From contig OZ244854.1 of the NCBI GenBank assembly GCA_965220985.1, positions 1,798,001 to 1,862,000 on the forward strand: DNA of 64,000 bases, written 5' to 3'. The translations under genes and the position numbers were made by a program. The stretch comes from JAPPHA01 sp965220985 (GTDB lineage Bacteria > Pseudomonadota > Alphaproteobacteria > Rhodobacterales > Rhodobacteraceae). This document shows, piece by piece, positions 36,844 through 45,566 of the stretch (the first letter of the stretch is position 1; the number at the start of each line of letters is the position of its first letter). The notes beneath the pieces were generated by a model. That model saw only the letters and a list, made by a program, of their open reading frames with translations, had not been told where the DNA came from and did no database searches.

Positions 36844-38466
36844 ATGGCAAGCAGGAACATACTTTTCGTCATGTGCGATCAGCTGCGGTACGATTACCTT
36901 GGCTGCACCGGGCACCCCACGATCAGGACGCCGAACATCGACGCGCTCGCGCGGCGCGGCGTGACCTTCTCGAACACCTATTGCCAGGCACCGACATGCG
37001 GCCCCTCGCGCAACAGCATCTACACCGGGCGCTACGTTTCCTCTCACGGAACTTCTGCTCTGTTCGCGCCGTTGCGGGTCGGCGAGATGAACATCGGAGA
37101 TCATCTGAACCCGCTCGGGGTCCGCACGGTCCTCGTCGGCAAGTCCCACATGGTTCCTGATGACGAGGGCATGGCACGCCTCGGCATCGAAGGCGACAGC
37201 AGCATCGGACAGCATCTCGCTGAGGCGGGCTGGGTTCCGTACGAGCGCGACGACGGCGTTCATCCCGATGCGATGGTGAAGCCGGATCTGCCCTACAACG
37301 CCTACCTGAAATCGAAGGGATACGGGGACGACGACAATCCCTGGCACTGGGTGGCCAACGCCGTCGAGACCGAAGACGGCGTCAGATCAGGCTACTTCAA
37401 CGATCGCGTGGATTTGCCGGCCCGGGTCAGGGACGAGGATTCGGAAACCCCGTACATGACACGACGGGCAATGGATTTCATGGCCGAAGACGACGGCGAA
37501 TCGCCGTGGGTGCTGCATCTGTCCTACATCAAGCCCCACTGGCCGTATGTGGCGCCGGCCCCCTACAACGACATGTATTCCGCCGATGACGTGGTCCCCG
37601 CGATCAGGGACGACAGCGAGCTGGACGACCCCAATCCCCTCATCGGACTCTTTCGAACTCGCATGGCCAGCAAGACCTTCAGCCGCAACGAGGCCCGCGA
37701 AAAGGTCATTCCCGCCTACATGGGCCTCATCACCCAAATCGACGATCAGCTCGGCATCCTGTTCGAATTCATGGAGGAGCGCGGGTTGCTCGACAACACG
37801 ATGATCGTTTTCACCTCGGATCACGGGGACTACCTCGGCGATCACTGGCTGGGAGAAAAGGAGTATTTCCACGACCCGTCGGTCAGGGTGCCGCTGATCA
37901 TCGCCGACCCCGACCCCGCAGCCGATGCGACCCGGGGGACGCGTGTCGATTCGCTCGTCGAGTGCATCGACCTGCTTCCGACCTTTGTCGAGTACCACGG
38001 AGGAGAGGTGCCCCCGAACATCCTCGAAGGGCGGTCCCTGGTGCCCTTGCTTCGCGGCGAAGACCCGCCGTGGCGGGACTATGTCATCAGCGAGAGCGAC
38101 TATTCGTTCCAGCTCTTTGGCCTGCATGACGGCAGGAAGCCGCTCGACTGCCGATCCTACATGATCGCGACCACGAAATGGAAATACATCCACGCTCCCG
38201 GGTTTCCGCCGGTCCTGTTCGACCTCGAGAACGATCCGCAGGAGCTTAAGGACCTGGGCCGATGTCCCGATCACGCCGACGTTCGACAGGCCATGTTCAA
38301 CCGGCTCGCCGAGTGGTCGCTGCAGTATCGTCAGCGCGTGGCCTGTTCCGAACAGCGCGCCGTGCACATGTCTGGAATCGAGGAAAAGATCGGCGTCCTG
38401 ATCGGCTACTGGAACGAGGACGACACGAAAGGCCTCGATCCCGCCATCGTGCCCATCCGGAAGTGA
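36844..38466 (+). CDS. Sulfatase-superfamily hydrolase (CGPSR type)
   Basis: A 540-aa enzyme of the arylsulfatase/phosphonate monoester hydrolase family, distinct from the two CMPNR paralogues. The formylglycine-site cysteine is C52 in TCGPSRNS. Metal sites are in LFVMCDQLRYDYLG and VFTSDHGDYLGDHW; GKSHMV carries the Lys/His. There is no signal peptide. Long enzymes of this type with CGPSR and a C-terminal extension include promiscuous phosphonate monoester/phosphodiester and sulfate ester hydrolases, so the natural substrate is open. Its ribosome-binding site is weak. Convergent with the GntR gene 34 bp downstream. Confidence 0.87.
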   Translation: MASRNILFVMCDQLRYDYLGCTGHPTIRTPNIDALARRGVTFSNTYCQAPTCGPSRNSIYTGRYVSSHGTSALFAPLRVGEMNIGDHLNPLGVRTVLVGKSHMVPDDEGMARLGIEGDSSIGQHLAEAGWVPYERDDGVHPDAMVKPDLPYNAYLKSKGYGDDDNPWHWVANAVETEDGVRSGYFNDRVDLPARVRDEDSETPYMTRRAMDFMAEDDGESPWVLHLSYIKPHWPYVAPAPYNDMYSADDVVPAIRDDSELDDPNPLIGLFRTRMASKTFSRNEAREKVIPAYMGLITQIDDQLGILFEFMEERGLLDNTMIVFTSDHGDYLGDHWLGEKEYFHDPSVRVPLIIADPDPAADATRGTRVDSLVECIDLLPTFVEYHGGEVPPNILEGRSLVPLLRGEDPPWRDYVISESDYSFQLFGLHDGRKPLDCRSYMIATTKWKYIHAPGFPPVLFDLENDPQELKDLGRCPDHADVRQAMFNRLAEWSLQYRQRVACSEQRAVHMSGIEEKIGVLIGYWNEDDTKGLDPAIVPIRK

Positions 38467-38500
38467 CCGGCGGAACGCGATTCCAACTGCGCCGGAGGCG

Positions 38501-39271
38501 TCACGATGTCACGGGAAAGGGCTCCGCAGCGGTGTAGGCGACAAGATCGGCGACGGTGAGATCCTTGCCCTGCTTCTCGAAGGTCTGAATGTACTCGATC
38601 ATCGTGTGCGCGTGTTCGCGCATCATGCCTTCGGCCCGAACCGGATCGCCTTTTTCGATTGCGTCGAAAATCACCCGGTGCTGCGCGTTCCCCATGCGCA
38701 GCCTGAAGATTCCGCGTTCGAAGTGATCCGGCGTGTCGCCAACGCTCCTGTCGAAGACCATCGACCCCACGGCCAGCATCGGCAGGTGGCTGATCTGCCT
38801 GCAGGTGTAGCCGACATACGCGTTCCCGCAGGCGGAGAGAATCGTCGTGTGGAATTCCTTGTTTGCAACCTGCGCTCGCCGCGTGACGCCGTCATCGAGC
38901 AGGCCCAGTCCAGCGAGTTCCGAAATCGCGACGTCGATCTTTTCCATGGCGCTTGCCATCACGGGAAGATGGTCAGCGCGGTCACTGTTTTGTGCCATCA
39001 ATCGAGCGGCCAGGCTCTCGAGATGGCCGCGAACCTCGACCGCTTGAAGTATGTCTTCGACGGTCGGGCTCTGGACGAGGTATCCGCGACCTTCGCCCTT
39101 CCTGATGACTCCCTCGCGCTCGAGCAATCGCAAGGCGAGGCGAACCGGTGTTCGGGAAACCCTGTGCGTCTCGCACAGCTGGGCTTCGGAGAGTCGCTCG
39201 CCCGGGTCGTAAGCGCCCAGCATCACGTCCCGGCGAATTCGGGCGGCTATTTCGGTATCGATCGATTCCAT
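38501..39271 (-). CDS. GntR-family transcriptional regulator, FCD subfamily
   Basis: A 256-aa regulator. The N-terminal winged helix (ARIRRDVMLGAYDPGERL, then EAQLCETHRVSRTPVRLALR and LEREGVI) is followed by an all-helical FCD ligand-binding domain. The latter has the metal-binding pattern Asp/His...His (NKEFHTTILSACGN and later MREHAHTMIEY). FCD regulators dimerise and bind palindromes, released by an organic acid or sugar acid. One such palindrome (39289-39300) lies 18 bp upstream of its own start, suggesting autoregulation. I infer it controls the nine palindromes in this window. The ATG at 39271 gives the normal length. Confidence 0.9.
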   Translation of the reverse strand: MESIDTEIAARIRRDVMLGAYDPGERLSEAQLCETHRVSRTPVRLALRLLEREGVIRKGEGRGYLVQSPTVEDILQAVEVRGHLESLAARLMAQNSDRADHLPVMASAMEKIDVAISELAGLGLLDDGVTRRAQVANKEFHTTILSACGNAYVGYTCRQISHLPMLAVGSMVFDRSVGDTPDHFERGIFRLRMGNAQHRVIFDAIEKGDPVRAEGMMREHAHTMIEYIQTFEKQGKDLTVADLVAYTAAEPFPVTS

Positions 39272-39288
39272 GCGCTCATTGACATCAA

Positions 39289-39426
39289 ATGGGATCCCAA
39301 AGTCAAGAAGATGGCGAAGAATGCGGCCCAATTGGCAGAATCAACTTGTCATGGGATCCCGTGTGTGTCAGGAATTCGCAAATCGACACAAGGATGTGGC
39401 CAAGACGGCCTTGCTTGGGATCCCAA
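39289..39426. promoter_or_regulatory. Triple operator between gntR and the dctP operon
   Basis: Three GGATCC-centred palindromes: ATGGGATCCCAA at 39289-39300, ATGGGATCCCGT at 39351-39362 and the perfect TTGGGATCCCAA at 39415-39426. Centres are 62 and 64 bp apart. The last site ends 42 bp before the dctP ATG and the first lies 18 bp from the gntR start. Such phased spacing (about six helical turns) suits looping between regulator dimers. Confidence 0.65.
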
Positions 39427-39468
39427 GGCGGCACGTCGTGTGGCCATCCAGTCATTCGGGAGGAAACA

Positions 39469-40476
39469 ATGACGAAATCCAGCCTCGGACTCGCGATGAC
39501 ACTGGCGGCGGCCCTTGGGCTTTCCGCACCGGTCGTGACCGCAGAGGAGCTGAGCGTCGCGACCTTCGTGCCGCCGCAGCATCACACCAATACCGGAATG
39601 TTCGCATGGTTTGCCAAGGAGATCGAGGCGCGGTCCGGCGGGAGCCTGACAATGAAGCTCTATCCCGCCGGGCAGTTGGGAGCGGGACCGGTCCAGCAGT
39701 ACAAGCGCGCCGTCGAGGGAGTGGCCGACATCGTGTTCGGCGTCTCGGCCTACACACCCGCGATCTTTCCGAAGTCGATGCTGGCGATCCTTCCCGGCAA
39801 GGCGGAGAACGCCGACCAGTCGACGCGTGCAATCTGGGCGATCTTCGACGAGCATCTCGCCGACGAGTACGAGGACGTCCATGTCCTCGCCGTTGGGACC
39901 GTCGCCGGGAACCTGTTTGCGGCCACGCGTGACGTCTCCACGATGGAAGGGCTGCAAGGCGCAAAGCTGGTGCCGTTCGCCGCCATGACCGCGCCGATCG
40001 TCCAGGCTCTCGGCGCCGTTCCTGTGCAGATTCCGGTGACCGAGATGTACACCGCACTGGCGACGGGCACGATCGATGCCACGACCGCATCCTACAACAA
40101 CATCACGCCGCCGTGGAATTTCTGGGACGTCGCAACCCACGTGGTCGAAAACATTCCGACGACTTTCGCCGTGACCTATGCCGTGATGAACAAGGAGCGC
40201 TACCTGGGCCTGTCGGACGAACATCGCGCCATCATCGACGAGCTGTCGGGACTGCCAATGTCCATCGAGCTGGCGAAGTCGTTCGACGGTGCGGACGAGC
40301 GCTCGAAGGTAATGATCGCCGAGGCTGACAAGAACTACGAATGGATTGTCGTTTCGGACGAAGAGCGCGCGAAGATGGACGCTGCGGTTGCCGAAGGGCT
40401 GAATGCGATCTTCGCCGACTACGAGAGCAAGGGAATCGCGAACGCTCGCGAGATCTACGACGCTCTGAACCGTTGA
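39469..40476 (+). CDS. dctP: TRAP transporter DctP-type solute-binding protein
   Basis: A 335-aa periplasmic binding protein with a signal peptide (MTLAAALGLSAPVVTAEE). DctP-family features include TFVPPQHHTNTGMFAWFAKEIE, LKLYPAGQLG-like sequence (MKLYPAGQLGAGPVQQYK) and the GTIDATTASYNN region corresponding to the substrate-binding Arg/Asn zone. It delivers an organic acid to the DctQM permease encoded two genes downstream. A GGGAGGAAACA site precedes the ATG. It is the first gene of a seven-gene cluster running to about 46.3 kb, behind three operator palindromes. Ligand unknown. Confidence 0.92.
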   Translation: MTKSSLGLAMTLAAALGLSAPVVTAEELSVATFVPPQHHTNTGMFAWFAKEIEARSGGSLTMKLYPAGQLGAGPVQQYKRAVEGVADIVFGVSAYTPAIFPKSMLAILPGKAENADQSTRAIWAIFDEHLADEYEDVHVLAVGTVAGNLFAATRDVSTMEGLQGAKLVPFAAMTAPIVQALGAVPVQIPVTEMYTALATGTIDATTASYNNITPPWNFWDVATHVVENIPTTFAVTYAVMNKERYLGLSDEHRAIIDELSGLPMSIELAKSFDGADERSKVMIAEADKNYEWIVVSDEERAKMDAAVAEGLNAIFADYESKGIANAREIYDALNR

Positions 40477-40491
40477 GAGAGCAAGAACACT

Positions 40492-40552
40492 GCGTTTCGC
40501 GCCCCGGAAAGAGTTGTCACGGCCACTGACCTCGACCCGGGGTGCGGTTCGC
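40492..40552 (+). other. Imperfect intercistronic stem-loop after dctP
   Basis: Arms at 40492-40507 and 40537-40552 match at 12 of 16 positions, with a 29-nt loop, 15 bp after the dctP stop. The inner six pairs (CCCCGG/CCGGGG, allowing for offset) are perfect. It occupies the same place as the hairpins after the two TAXI binding-protein genes. It may uncouple binding-protein level from downstream genes. Weaker evidence than the other two. Confidence 0.4.
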
Positions 40553-40589
40553 CACTGCCAATTGCAATCGGCTGTCAGGAGCAGGTGCC

Positions 40590-41351
40590 ATGGTCGTCAT
40601 CGTTCCAACCAACAAGTCCGTCGAGGCTCTTGAAGGGCTGCACCTCTATCACGGCGCAATCTCGAACTGCTCGATGCGGGTTCGGATGACGCTGATCGAA
40701 AAGGGGCTCGAGTGGACGTCGCACCACATCGATCTCAAGAAGAAAGAGAACATCACGGACGAGTATTTCGGAATCAACCCCAACGGGCTGGTTCCGACGC
40801 TGGTGGACAACGGCGTGGTCCACATCGAATCGAACGACATCATCGACTACCTCGACGAAACGTATCCCGAACCGACGCTTCGGGCGGCAGACAACGCGGA
40901 AATGATGGAATGGCTGCACCTGGCGGCGGCGATTCACCTGCCGGCATGCAAGCCCTATGTCTATGCCTACAAGATCGCCAGCAAGATCAAGAAAACCGAG
41001 GCCGAGCAGAGAAAGTACGACGAGCTTCAAACCAACCAGGAGCTGAAGAACTTTCACGCGAAGCATGCTGGTCGCCGGGAGTTCGGCGCCAGCGACCTCG
41101 ACAAGGCCACGGCGATCCTCGGGGCATGCTTCACGAAGCTCGAAGTCACGCTTCAGGACCGGCAATGGATCATGGGCGATCAGTACACCCTTGCCGACAT
41201 TTCGTGGATTCCGCTGCATTTCGTCCTGCTCGGCTGCGGGTACGAATTCGAAAGATTCCCCAGCATCACCCGCTGGGCCGAGGATTTCACGGCCAAGCCG
41301 AGCTACCAGGAGGGCATCATCAAGTGGTGCCCGGATTTCGCCCTGGTCTGA
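40590..41351 (+). CDS. Glutathione S-transferase family protein (SNCSM type)
   Basis: A 253-aa GST. The N-terminal thioredoxin-like domain starts LHLYHGAISNCSMRVRMTLI with a Ser/Cys active-site region (SNCS), then NPNGLVPTLVDNGVVHIESNDIIDYLDE containing the cis-Pro and glutamate-binding Glu-Ser. The C-terminal helical domain ends DQYTLADISWIPLHFVL. The NCSM motif recalls tetrachlorohydroquinone dehalogenase and LigE/LigG-like GSTs. It is embedded between dctP and dctQ, an unusual place, implying that the imported solute is a glutathione-dependent substrate such as an ether or halogenated/aromatic compound. Substrate is inferred, not shown. Confidence 0.83.
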   Translation: MVVIVPTNKSVEALEGLHLYHGAISNCSMRVRMTLIEKGLEWTSHHIDLKKKENITDEYFGINPNGLVPTLVDNGVVHIESNDIIDYLDETYPEPTLRAADNAEMMEWLHLAAAIHLPACKPYVYAYKIASKIKKTEAEQRKYDELQTNQELKNFHAKHAGRREFGASDLDKATAILGACFTKLEVTLQDRQWIMGDQYTLADISWIPLHFVLLGCGYEFERFPSITRWAEDFTAKPSYQEGIIKWCPDFALV

Positions 41352-41371
41352 GTGGATCGATACCTCTTCCG

Positions 41372-41911
41372 ATGGCGAGCGAGCGCGACATCCCCGGCCT
41401 GATCGGAATGCTGGACAAGGCCTTGACGTGGGTCGCGCTCTGTCTTGGTGGTGCAACGCTTGCCTTCATGACCTTGCTTTCGGTCCTGAACGTGCTCGTC
41501 ATGCGCAAGGCGCTGAACTCGCCGATCCTCGGGGCAGAGGATGTCATGATCCTGCTCCTCGTCGTGATCGTTGCGCTCTCGGTTCCGCTCGGCGCGCGCG
41601 CAGGCGCCCACATCGAGATCGAGGTCCTGGAATCCCGGATGTCGGCGTGGTTCGCCAAATGGTCGATGATCCTCGTCAAGCTCCTGGGCGTTGCCCTGCT
41701 CGCTGTCATGGCCTGGCGACTCTGGCATTCGGGGCAAAGCGCGGTCAGGTTCGGCGAAACGACCCAGCAACTGCTGATTTCCTACGAACCCTTCTACTAC
41801 CTGCTGTCTGTGTCGGTGGCGCTCTACGCCGTGGTGCTGATCCTGGACATCTGGCAGCTTCTGCGATCGGGCAGGGTCGTGGCGCTCAAGATCGGCGGTG
41901 ACGTGCCATGA
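41372..41911 (+). CDS. dctQ: TRAP transporter small permease subunit (DctQ)
   Basis: A 179-aa membrane protein with four hydrophobic segments, the normal DctQ topology: LDKALTWVALCLGGATLAFM, AEDVMILLLVVIVALSVPLG, WSMILVKLLGVALLAVMAW and FYYLLSVSVALYAVVLILDI. The charged motif HIEIEVLESRM between segments is typical. It pairs with DctM. The ATG at 41372 lacks a clear ribosome-binding site. The stop overlaps the dctM start (ATGA), so the two subunits are coupled. Confidence 0.88.
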   Translation: MASERDIPGLIGMLDKALTWVALCLGGATLAFMTLLSVLNVLVMRKALNSPILGAEDVMILLLVVIVALSVPLGARAGAHIEIEVLESRMSAWFAKWSMILVKLLGVALLAVMAWRLWHSGQSAVRFGETTQQLLISYEPFYYLLSVSVALYAVVLILDIWQLLRSGRVVALKIGGDVP

Positions 41912-43269
41912 TCGGCATGACGCTCCTGGGCCTCCTGGGGCTGCTGACGCTCTTCGTCCTGCTGGCCCTGCGAATGCCGGTCGCTTTGTCGATGCTGGGT
42001 GTCGGATTCGCGGGCACCATCATCGCCAACGCCAACAAGTTCATGGTTGTCGGAATGGCGTCGGACCAGGCGTGGGCGCGCGGCTGGAAAATCGCCTATT
42101 CGAACCTGGCCGGCGAGACCTTCGAGGCGGCGTCGAATTTCAACCTTTTGGTGATCCCGATGTTCGTGCTGATGGGAAATCTCGCGGGCGTCTCGGGCAT
42201 GTCGAACGACCTCTTCACGGCCGCCTATCGATGGATGGGTCACTTGCGGGGCGGACTGGCCTCGGCCACCATCGCGGCCTGTGCTGGATTCGCGGCGCTC
42301 TCGGGTTCGTCGCTGGCGTCTGCCGTCACCATGGGGCGCGTCGCTCTGCCCGAAATGAAGCGCTACAGGTATTCCGACAGCCTCGCCACCGGATCGGTCG
42401 CTGCGGGCGGCACGCTCGGCTTCCTGATTCCACCATCGGGCGGGATGATCATCTACGCGGTTCTGACCGAGCAAAGCATCGGACGTCTGTTCATGGCCGG
42501 GGTGATCCCGGGAATCATCCTCTCGTTGCTCTTCATCGGCGCCATCAATCTGATCGTTGCACGAAGGCCCGACGCTGGACCGCCGGGCGAGAGGTCGAAC
42601 CGGAAAGACCGCATGGTTTCGCTGTGGCGAGCGGTGCCGATCCTCGGTGTCGTGCTGATCACGATCGGTGGCATGTACACCGGTTTCTTCACGCCGGTCG
42701 AAGCTTCCTCCGTCGGCGCTTTCCTGACCTTCGTGGTTGCCGCCTGGCGGCGGTCGCTGTCGTTGGAGGCAGCGCGCGAAGTCATCCTGCAAACGATGAG
42801 CGCGACCGCGACGGTGTTCCTGATCATCATCGGGGCCTTCGTCTTCATCCCATTCATGTCATTGACCGAATTGCCGGCACAGCTCGTGACGATCCTGACC
42901 TCGCTTCCCATCGGTGACCTGGGCGTCTTGATGGTGATCATCGCGGCATACGTGTTCCTGGGGATGTTCCTCGAAAGCATCGCGATGCTGGTGCTGACCA
43001 TTCCTGTCGTGATCCCGATCGCCATCGGCCTCGACTGGGACCTGATCTGGTTCGGAATCATCGTGGTCATCGTGCTCGAAATGGGGATGATCTCGCCGCC
43101 CGTCGGCATCAACGTCTTCATCGTAAAGTCCATCGCGCCCGACGTGCCGATGGGACAGATTTTCCGAGGCATCTGGCCGTTCTGGTTCGCCATGGCCCTG
43201 ATGCTCGTACTTCTCGTCGTTTTTCCGCAAATTGCACTTTTCCTGCCGCAAACCATTGTCGGCGGATAG
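41908..43269 (+). CDS. dctM: TRAP transporter large permease subunit (DctM)
   Basis: A 453-aa membrane protein with about a dozen hydrophobic segments. DctM signatures: NFNLLVIPMFVLMGNLAGVSGMS, AACAGFAALSGSSLASAVTMG, AAGGTLGFLIPPSGGMIIYA, and EMGMISPPVGINVFIVK near the end. It forms the Na+/H+-coupled channel of the tripartite importer with DctQ and DctP. Translationally coupled to dctQ by a 4-bp overlap. Followed after 19 bp by the aldehyde dehydrogenase gene. Confidence 0.93.
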   Translation: MIGMTLLGLLGLLTLFVLLALRMPVALSMLGVGFAGTIIANANKFMVVGMASDQAWARGWKIAYSNLAGETFEAASNFNLLVIPMFVLMGNLAGVSGMSNDLFTAAYRWMGHLRGGLASATIAACAGFAALSGSSLASAVTMGRVALPEMKRYRYSDSLATGSVAAGGTLGFLIPPSGGMIIYAVLTEQSIGRLFMAGVIPGIILSLLFIGAINLIVARRPDAGPPGERSNRKDRMVSLWRAVPILGVVLITIGGMYTGFFTPVEASSVGAFLTFVVAAWRRSLSLEAAREVILQTMSATATVFLIIIGAFVFIPFMSLTELPAQLVTILTSLPIGDLGVLMVIIAAYVFLGMFLESIAMLVLTIPVVIPIAIGLDWDLIWFGIIVVIVLEMGMISPPVGINVFIVKSIAPDVPMGQIFRGIWPFWFAMALMLVLLVVFPQIALFLPQTIVGG

Positions 43270-43288
43270 CTGAAACAGGAGTTGTCAC

Positions 43289-44728
43289 ATGGACACCATC
43301 GCAAAGACCAAGACCACCCAGCACTTCATCGGCGGCGAATGGATGGATGCAGAGGGTGGCGGGACATTCGAGGACATCAACCCGCTTGATGACAGTCTGT
43401 ATGCCATTGCCGCCAAGGGGACCGGCAACGACATTCGGAGGGCGATTGGCGCAGCCAGAGCGGCTTTCCCGGCGTTTCGAGACACCACGCCGAGCGAGCG
43501 CGAGCGAATGCTCCTGCGTGTTGCGGAATTGATGGAGCTACGCCAGCAGGGACTGGTCGATTGCCTGATCGACGAAATCGGTTCCCCGATTCAGAAGGCG
43601 ATGTTCGAGTTCCACAAGGGCCTGACCATGGTTCGGGCCGCAGCGGGAATGTGCCGGAACGTGCGGGGAGAGACGATCCCGTCCGATCGTCCGGGCACGT
43701 TCTCGATGTCGATCCGCGAACCGCTCGGGGTGGTCGCGGTCATCACCCCCTTCAACGTGCCGTTGATCAAGAACACGCGACTGGTTGCCAACGCGCTCGC
43801 GGTCGGGAACACGGTGGTGCACCTGCCCTCGGAAATGGCGCCCCATCTGAGCGTGATCTTCGCGGAAATCGTCGAGGAGGCCGGTTTTCCGGCCGGGAGC
43901 TACAATGTCGTCACAGGCATGGGTGCCGAGATCGGCGACGATCTGACCAGCAGCAAGGATGTCGATTTCGTCAGTTTCACCGGGTCGTCCGTGGTCGGCC
44001 AGCACATCAACGAGATCTGCGCCCGGAACAAGACGCCCAACACGCTGGAGCTCGGGGGCAAGAGCCCGACAGTGGTTCTGGCGGACGCCGACCTGGACAA
44101 GGTCATGCCGTTGGCTGCCCGATCGATTTTCATGTACGGGGGCCAGGCGTGCATCGCGTCCAGCCGGTTCTACGTCGAGCGCCCGATTCACGACGAATTC
44201 GTCAAGCGGTTTTCCATGATCGCCAAGAAGGTGGGCATGGGCGACCTGCGCGACTCGAACACGGTCATCGCGCCGATCATCTCCGATCGACAACGACAGC
44301 GGGTCAAGGACCACATCGCGGATGCGGTGGCGAAGGGAGCGACCATCGTCACCGGTGGCGAGTGGGAGGGCAACCGATGCCAGCCCACGCTCTTGAGCGG
44401 TGTCACTGAAGAGATGACCGTGTGCCGGACCGAGACTTTCGGGCCCGTCACGTCGATTTACCCGATTGACAGCTACGAGGAGGGTTTGGAAAAGGCCAAC
44501 GACACGGAGTTCGGGCTGTCGTCGGCGATCTTCACGAGCGACATCGACAAGGCTTTTCATTTCGCGAGAAACACCGGTGCCGGCATGTGCCACATCAACG
44601 GTCCCACCATTCATGACGAGGCTCATGTTCCCTTCGGCGGCAACGGCGAATCCGGGGCCGGGCGCGAAGGCACCGACGCCGACATCGAAGCGATGACCTC
44701 CCTGAAATGGGTCACGGTGCAGCTATGA
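43289..44728 (+). CDS. NAD(P)-dependent aldehyde dehydrogenase (aromatic-aldehyde type)
   Basis: A 479-aa ALDH-superfamily enzyme. Catalytic residues are C288 in GGQACIAS and E254 in LELGGKSP, with Asn156 in TPFNVP. The C-terminal PFGGNGESGAGREG resembles vanillin/salicylaldehyde/benzaldehyde dehydrogenases. The usual cofactor-binding Lys in the VxLKPSE motif is replaced: the window reads VVHLPSEM, with Leu at that position. It presumably oxidises an aldehyde released from the imported substrate. CAGGAG precedes the ATG, and the stop overlaps the next GST start (ATGA). Confidence 0.88.
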   Translation: MDTIAKTKTTQHFIGGEWMDAEGGGTFEDINPLDDSLYAIAAKGTGNDIRRAIGAARAAFPAFRDTTPSERERMLLRVAELMELRQQGLVDCLIDEIGSPIQKAMFEFHKGLTMVRAAAGMCRNVRGETIPSDRPGTFSMSIREPLGVVAVITPFNVPLIKNTRLVANALAVGNTVVHLPSEMAPHLSVIFAEIVEEAGFPAGSYNVVTGMGAEIGDDLTSSKDVDFVSFTGSSVVGQHINEICARNKTPNTLELGGKSPTVVLADADLDKVMPLAARSIFMYGGQACIASSRFYVERPIHDEFVKRFSMIAKKVGMGDLRDSNTVIAPIISDRQRQRVKDHIADAVAKGATIVTGGEWEGNRCQPTLLSGVTEEMTVCRTETFGPVTSIYPIDSYEEGLEKANDTEFGLSSAIFTSDIDKAFHFARNTGAGMCHINGPTIHDEAHVPFGGNGESGAGREGTDADIEAMTSLKWVTVQL

Positions 44729-45543
44729 CCTTCACTCTCTACCACCATGGTTCATCGGTCTGCGCTGCCAAGGTCCGCTTTGCGATGGATGAAAAGGGTC
44801 TCGAGTGGGACGGCGTCTACATCGACATCCTCAGAGGCGAACAGTTTGACCCCGAGTACCTCAAGCTCAACCCCAAGGGTGTCGTTCCGACCTTGATCCA
44901 TGACGAAACGGTCATTCCCGACAGCACGGTCATCATCGAATACCTCGATCAGATCGAGCCCGAGACAAGCGTTCATCCAACGGATCCGTGGGAACGGGCG
45001 CAGGCGCGATACTGGACCAAGGCGGTCGACGAAGACCTTCACCCGGCCTGCGGAACAATGACATTCGTCTGTTCGCATCGCCACACGGTGTTGAAGAATC
45101 TTGGCCCGGAAGGGGCGAAGAAATTCCTTGCGTCCACGCCCAAGCTCAGCGTCACCTCCAACTGGAAGGAACAGAAGGACAGCTTCGTGCGTCTTGGGTT
45201 CGACGCTCCCGGGGCAAGCGAGAAGGTCAGGCTGTACGACACTTACCTGCACAAGATGGAAGACGCGCTGGACGGCAAGGACTGGCTGGTTGGCAACAGT
45301 TTTTCCATCGCCGACATTGCCTTGACCCCGTACGTGAACAGGCTTGCCATGATGTCGATGCGCGGCATGTGGGAAGGGGGGCGATTGCCCAATGTGGAGC
45401 GATGGTTCGCAGCCATCGAGGCACGCCCGAACTTCAAGCGCTGCTTTCTCGACTGGGTTCCTGACGACTTGACGAATGATTTGCGCGAGAACGGAAAGAA
45501 AAGCTGGCCCGAGGTCGCGAAAATCCTGGAAATTGAAATCTGA
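44725..45543 (+). CDS. Glutathione S-transferase family protein (LigF/beta-etherase-like)
   Basis: A 272-aa GST, translationally coupled to the aldehyde dehydrogenase. The N-terminal domain reads FTLYHHGSSVCAAKVRFAMD with a SSVC active-site region, then LNPKGVVPTLIHDETVIPDSTVIIEYLD. The second domain contains DPWERAQARYWTKAVDE, which I recall as resembling the DP-RA-R-WTK-VDE stretch of beta-aryl etherase LigF. This suggests glutathione-dependent ether cleavage or dehalogenation, but GST functions are poorly predicted from sequence. It ends with an extra C-terminal tail (NGKKSWPEVAKILEIEI). Confidence 0.82.
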   Translation: MTFTLYHHGSSVCAAKVRFAMDEKGLEWDGVYIDILRGEQFDPEYLKLNPKGVVPTLIHDETVIPDSTVIIEYLDQIEPETSVHPTDPWERAQARYWTKAVDEDLHPACGTMTFVCSHRHTVLKNLGPEGAKKFLASTPKLSVTSNWKEQKDSFVRLGFDAPGASEKVRLYDTYLHKMEDALDGKDWLVGNSFSIADIALTPYVNRLAMMSMRGMWEGGRLPNVERWFAAIEARPNFKRCFLDWVPDDLTNDLRENGKKSWPEVAKILEIEI

Positions 45544-45566
45544 AAAAAGACAAGAGGGAGGCGGAC

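Noticed and set aside
38467..38495. Terminator between the convergent sulfatase and gntR genes
   Set aside because: Only a 6-bp GC stem with a 17-nt loop and no T-run; too weak to list as a feature.
40500..40589. Possible cobalamin riboswitch, because GCCACTG occurs twice near dctQ/GST
   Set aside because: The surrounding region is far too short and lacks the conserved B12-box core and junction helices; the matches are isolated heptamers.
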